Below are positions 21,707 to 23,607 of a stretch of 23,607 nt of DNA, piece by piece. Source of the DNA: Oscillospiraceae bacterium (GTDB taxonomy: Bacteria; Bacillota; Clostridia; Oscillospirales; Ruminococcaceae); assembly GCA_020024215.1 (NCBI GenBank), contig JAHHUC010000031.1, positions 1 to 23,607 of the forward strand, given 5' to 3'. The notes below the pieces were generated by a model. It made no database searches and was not told the DNA's origin. It saw only the letters and a program-made list of their open reading frames with translations. The position numbers were made by a program, and so were the translations under genes. Position 1 is the stretch's first letter; each line of letters opens with the position of its first letter.

Positions 21707-21735
21707 TTGACTTTAGCACCACTTTGCATTAAACT
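21707..21735 (+). promoter_or_regulatory. Promoter of the DUF1292 gene
   Basis: TTGACT (21707-21712), 17 bp, TAAACT (21730-21735); the ATG is at 21767. Confidence 0.75.
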
Positions 21736-21766
21736 TTAGATAGTAAATTATAGGGAGGTTATTCCG

Positions 21767-22096
21767 ATGGAAAACCGTGACGTTGAACGCATAGATGATA
21801 TGGAAAATGAAGATTTCACACCGGATCTTATATCCTTGGAGGATGAGGACGGCGTAAGCCACGATTTTGAAATTGTAAGCGCCATAGAGGAAGAGAACGG
21901 AACATATGTTGCCCTCATACCCCAGTATGATGACCCCAATGAGTCCCTTGATGAGCCGTCTGACCTTGTGATACTTAAGGTGATGGAGGAAAACGGCGAA
22001 GAATTTTTTGAATCAATTGATGACGAGGCTGAATTCAACCGCATTTCCAAAAGGTTTATGGATACCTTAAGCGAAGAATTTGACATTGTGGACTGA
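21767..22096 (+). CDS. DUF1292 family protein (YrzB-like)
   Basis: A 109-aa, strongly acidic cytoplasmic protein. The core (ISLEDEDGVSHDFEIVSAIE, YVALIPQ, LVILKVMEENGEEFFESIDDE, then FNRISKRF) matches DUF1292. The function is unknown. In Bacillus and many Clostridia a DUF1292 gene sits in the yrzL-yrrK(ruvX)-yrzB operon; here it is alone. GGGAGG (21753-21758) lies 8 bp before the ATG. It ends with TGA. Confidence 0.88.
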   Translation: MENRDVERIDDMENEDFTPDLISLEDEDGVSHDFEIVSAIEEENGTYVALIPQYDDPNESLDEPSDLVILKVMEENGEEFFESIDDEAEFNRISKRFMDTLSEEFDIVD

Positions 22097-22102
22097 TTTT
22101 GT

Positions 22103-22129
22103 TTTTAAGAATATCTGCTTTTAAGAATA
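22103..22129 (+). repeat. Two direct copies of TTTTAAGAATA before the 6S RNA
   Basis: Copies at 22103-22113 and 22119-22129, with a 16-bp period. The second copy reaches the -35 region of the 6S RNA, so a protein-binding or upstream-element role is possible. Confidence 0.55.
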
Positions 22130-22149
22130 ACAGCATATTTTCAGCATAG

Positions 22150-22155
22150 GATAAT
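22150..22155 (+). promoter_or_regulatory. -10 box of the 6S RNA
   Basis: GATAAT at 22150-22155 places the start at about 22160, exactly where the 6S closing stem begins. The -35 region (about 22127-22132) is weak. Confidence 0.5.
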
Positions 22156-22159
22156 AATG

Positions 22160-22346
22160 CCTGCGATGTGCGACATTCCTGCCATATAATCCGACAACAA
22201 TAAATTTAGGGAATCCCATCTCCGATGAAATAATGCAGACCTCCCGCCATGTGCGGAGGAAGGGAGCGTGATTTTCATGGGGTGGCCGCCCACCTGTTCA
22301 CACACGGGGTTTTATTAGGGCAGGGAATCGGCATTGCGGGTTTATT
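22160..22346 (+). ncRNA. ssrS: 6S RNA
   Basis: About 187 nt whose two ends pair, as in 6S RNA. CCTGCGATG (22160-22168) pairs with CATTGCGGG (22332-22340), and ATTCCTGCC (22175-22183) with GGCAGGGAAT (22319-22328). A further AATAAA/TTTATT pairing leads into a large open middle. The apical hairpin CCTCC...GGAGG is at 22240-22259. A T-run at 22341-22351 makes the closing stem a terminator. 6S RNA binds the sigma-A RNA polymerase in its promoter-like bubble. In Bacillus the 6S-1 gene lies just before yrvM (tcdA), and tcdA follows here too. No Rfam search was possible. Confidence 0.82.
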
Positions 22347-22366
22347 TTTTTAAAAAAGGGGAATTT

Positions 22367-23077
22367 ATGGAGCATTTTACAGACAGGACCAAAGCACTTT
22401 TGGGAGAGGACAAGCTTAAAAGGCTTTCACTTTGCCGCTGTGCAGTTTTAGGCTTAGGCGGTGTCGGCTCCTCTGCGGCAGAGGCACTGGTGAGAGCATC
22501 GGTAGGAGAGCTTTTTCTGGCGGACAATGCCTGTGTCAAAGAAAGCAATCTCAACAGACAGCTAATAGCCACAAGAGAAACCTTGGGGGAAAAAAAGACA
22601 AAGGCTGCAGGCGAGAGATATCTTAAAATAAATGAAAATTTAAAGCTCACGCTATTTGATGAAATGCTCACGCCCTTTAATATAGAGGAAATTTTTAAAT
22701 TTGAGCCGGATTTCATAATTGACGCCATAGACAATGTGACGGCAAAATTGGCTCTGGCTGAAATGGCAAGAGACAGAAATGTGCCCTTATATATGTCCAT
22801 GGGCACAGGCGGAAGAATGGACCCCACACAGCTTAGAAGGGGCTTTATAGAGGATACAAAGGGCACCTGCTGCCCGTTGGCAAGGGTTTTGAGGAAGGAG
22901 CTTAAAAAGCGCGGCATAAGCAAGCTGCCGGTGGTTTACTCTCTGGAGGTTCCCTCAAAGGCGGTGGTGGAATGTGAAAACGGACGGCATCCGCCCTCCT
23001 CCTCACCCTTTGTGCCGCCCTGTGCAGGTCTTGCCCTCTCCTCCTACGCAATAGAGGATTATCTTTCTGCAAAATAA
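22367..23077 (+). CDS. tcdA: tRNA threonylcarbamoyladenosine dehydratase (TcdA/YrvM)
   Basis: A 236-aa E1-like ThiF-fold enzyme. It activates the carboxyl of t6A37 in tRNA with ATP and closes the ring to give cyclic t6A. The ATP site is visible: GLGGVG (29-34), the Asp near D53 and SNLNRQ (60-65). IDAIDNV and CCPLARVLRKELKKRG are typical of the family, and the C-terminus is GLALSSYAIEDYL. The length fits. ATG at 22367 has GGGG 5 bp upstream. The start lies only about 20 nt beyond the 6S RNA end, so expression needs read-through of the 6S terminator or a promoter inside the 6S gene. Confidence 0.94.
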   Translation: MEHFTDRTKALLGEDKLKRLSLCRCAVLGLGGVGSSAAEALVRASVGELFLADNACVKESNLNRQLIATRETLGEKKTKAAGERYLKINENLKLTLFDEMLTPFNIEEIFKFEPDFIIDAIDNVTAKLALAEMARDRNVPLYMSMGTGGRMDPTQLRRGFIEDTKGTCCPLARVLRKELKKRGISKLPVVYSLEVPSKAVVECENGRHPPSSSPFVPPCAGLALSSYAIEDYLSAK

Positions 23078-23180
23078 AAGCCATTATAAAAGGGGATCGC
23101 TCTCTTTTGGTAAGCCGGATAAGGAAGTAATTCAGTCAACACGAAATACTTTTCCGACATATTTACGCATAACTGTCTGT

Positions 23181-23218
23181 CACGTGCAATTTTTAAAAAT
23201 TGCACGTGATTTTGCATT
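23181..23218. terminator. Perfect 28-bp palindrome, probable terminator
   Basis: Each arm is CACGTGCAATTTTT or its complement (23181-23194 and 23195-23208), with ATTTTGCATTTT after it. It lies about 100 bp after tcdA. The central A/T part would be a loop in RNA, leaving about 9-12 bp of stem. Confidence 0.65.
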
Positions 23219-23302
23219 TTCCCCGCCAAAAAAAATTTCTCTCATAACAGAAAAGCACATGACTCCTAGGTAAAAAAAGTCAGCAAATTCATCAAGGCAT
23301 GA

Positions 23303-23308
23303 TATAAT
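23303..23308 (+). promoter_or_regulatory. -10 box of the VOC gene
   Basis: TATAAT, 62 bp before the ATG. No clear -35 hexamer at 16-18 bp, so an activator may be needed. Confidence 0.4.
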
Positions 23309-23325
23309 AATGAGGAATAAAGTGT

Positions 23326-23347
23326 TGGATATATAAAAATATATCCA
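23326..23347 (+). promoter_or_regulatory. Inverted repeat in the VOC gene leader
   Basis: TGGATATAT and ATATATCCA are perfect 9-bp arms around AAAA. It lies just downstream of the expected transcription start and could be an operator or an mRNA hairpin. Confidence 0.5.
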
Positions 23348-23369
23348 GCAGATAGGGAGAATTCAAACT

Positions 23370-23607
23370 ATGAATTTTAATAAAATGATACCTGAGCTTT
23401 CCGTCTTTGATATTGGTCAAACAATCGCATTTTATAAAAAGATAGGTTTTGAAGTGATTTATGAAAGGCCCGAAGATCTGTTCGTTTTTATGTCTTTTGA
23501 AGGAAGTCAGTTCATGTTCGAGCAAATCCACAAGGATGGATGGAATATCGGGGAAATGCGTTACCCGTTGGGACAAGGGGTGAATTTTTCTATTGAAGTA
23601 GATGAAA
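23370..23607 (+). CDS. VOC superfamily protein (glyoxalase / bleomycin-resistance type), 3'-truncated by window end
   Basis: The first 79 codons are present and the gene continues past the window. The start MNFNKMIPELSVFDIGQTI followed by FYKKIGFEVIYERPEDLFVFM is typical of bleomycin-resistance-type VOC proteins, with the segment around FMFEQIHKDGW and GVNFSIEVDE matching the second half of the first beta-alpha-beta-beta-beta unit. Such proteins bind drugs or catalyse metal-dependent reactions; the substrate is unknown. ATG at 23370 has GGGAG (23355-23359) 10 bp upstream. It appears to be a new unit after the palindrome at 23181. Confidence 0.85.
   Translation, partial: MNFNKMIPELSVFDIGQTIAFYKKIGFEVIYERPEDLFVFMSFEGSQFMFEQIHKDGWNIGEMRYPLGQGVNFSIEVDE

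Noticed and set aside
22342..22923. 193-codon minus-strand frame opposite tcdA
   Set aside because: Low-complexity Ser/Leu-rich product, no ribosome binding site, antisense to a recognised enzyme.

Overview
The window looks like part of the chromosome of an anaerobic, spore-forming low-GC Gram-positive bacterium of class Clostridia. This rests on strong AGGAGG-type ribosome binding sites, frequent TTG starts, 17-bp-spaced sigma-A promoters, a SpoIVFA/SpoIVFB-like pair, a PerR-like regulator, the TIGR03960/TIGR03936 radical-SAM pair, DUF1540 and DUF1292 proteins, RqcH, TrmK and a 6S RNA placed next to tcdA as in Bacillus. I cannot name the species. Nearly all of it is ordinary chromosome; I see no phage, transposase or CRISPR array.

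Layout. (1) 1-222: leader and promoter of an rRNA-type operon running left out of the window, back to back with a consensus promoter for a HAD phosphatase. A lipoprotein gene follows. (2) 6795-1615, leftward: a six-gene cluster of AI-2E permease, TIGR03960 radical SAM protein, TIGR03936/DUF2344 partner, PerR-like repressor, M23 peptidase (SpoIVFA-like) and a very short M50 protease (SpoIVFB-like). (3) 6914-7865: a DUF1540 gene and about 750 bp without a convincing gene but with strong RNA hairpins. (4) 9898-7865: two related secreted proteins, each with its own promoter. (5) 10007-10093: tRNA-Leu(UAA). (6) 10773-10357: mscL broken by three single-base frameshifts. (7) 10936-11991: exonuclease III and, 27 bp downstream, a glutaredoxin-like gene with an in-frame TGA in its redox motif (U-P-G-C), best read as a selenoprotein. 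(8) 12091-14559: a probably decayed GFRPVLEI-type gene, then an AraC regulator and an alpha/beta hydrolase. (9) gapA, a divergent orphan soluble histidine kinase, and a trmK-rqcH pair. (10) 19420-21766: a repeat-rich Ser/Glu lipoprotein, a zinc-ribbon protein with a long structured leader, and a leftward transcription unit of about 550 nt with a good promoter and terminator but no obvious gene. (11) DUF1292, 6S RNA, tcdA, and the start of a VOC-family gene cut by the window edge.

Main points of interest are the selenocysteine glutaredoxin, the orphan leftward unit at 21618-21060, the 6S RNA whose closing stem also serves as its terminator immediately before tcdA, the triple-frameshifted mscL, and the pair of secreted paralogs ending in an NPxTG-like motif without an anchor. 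Everything is judged by eye from sequence; no database search or folding program was run.
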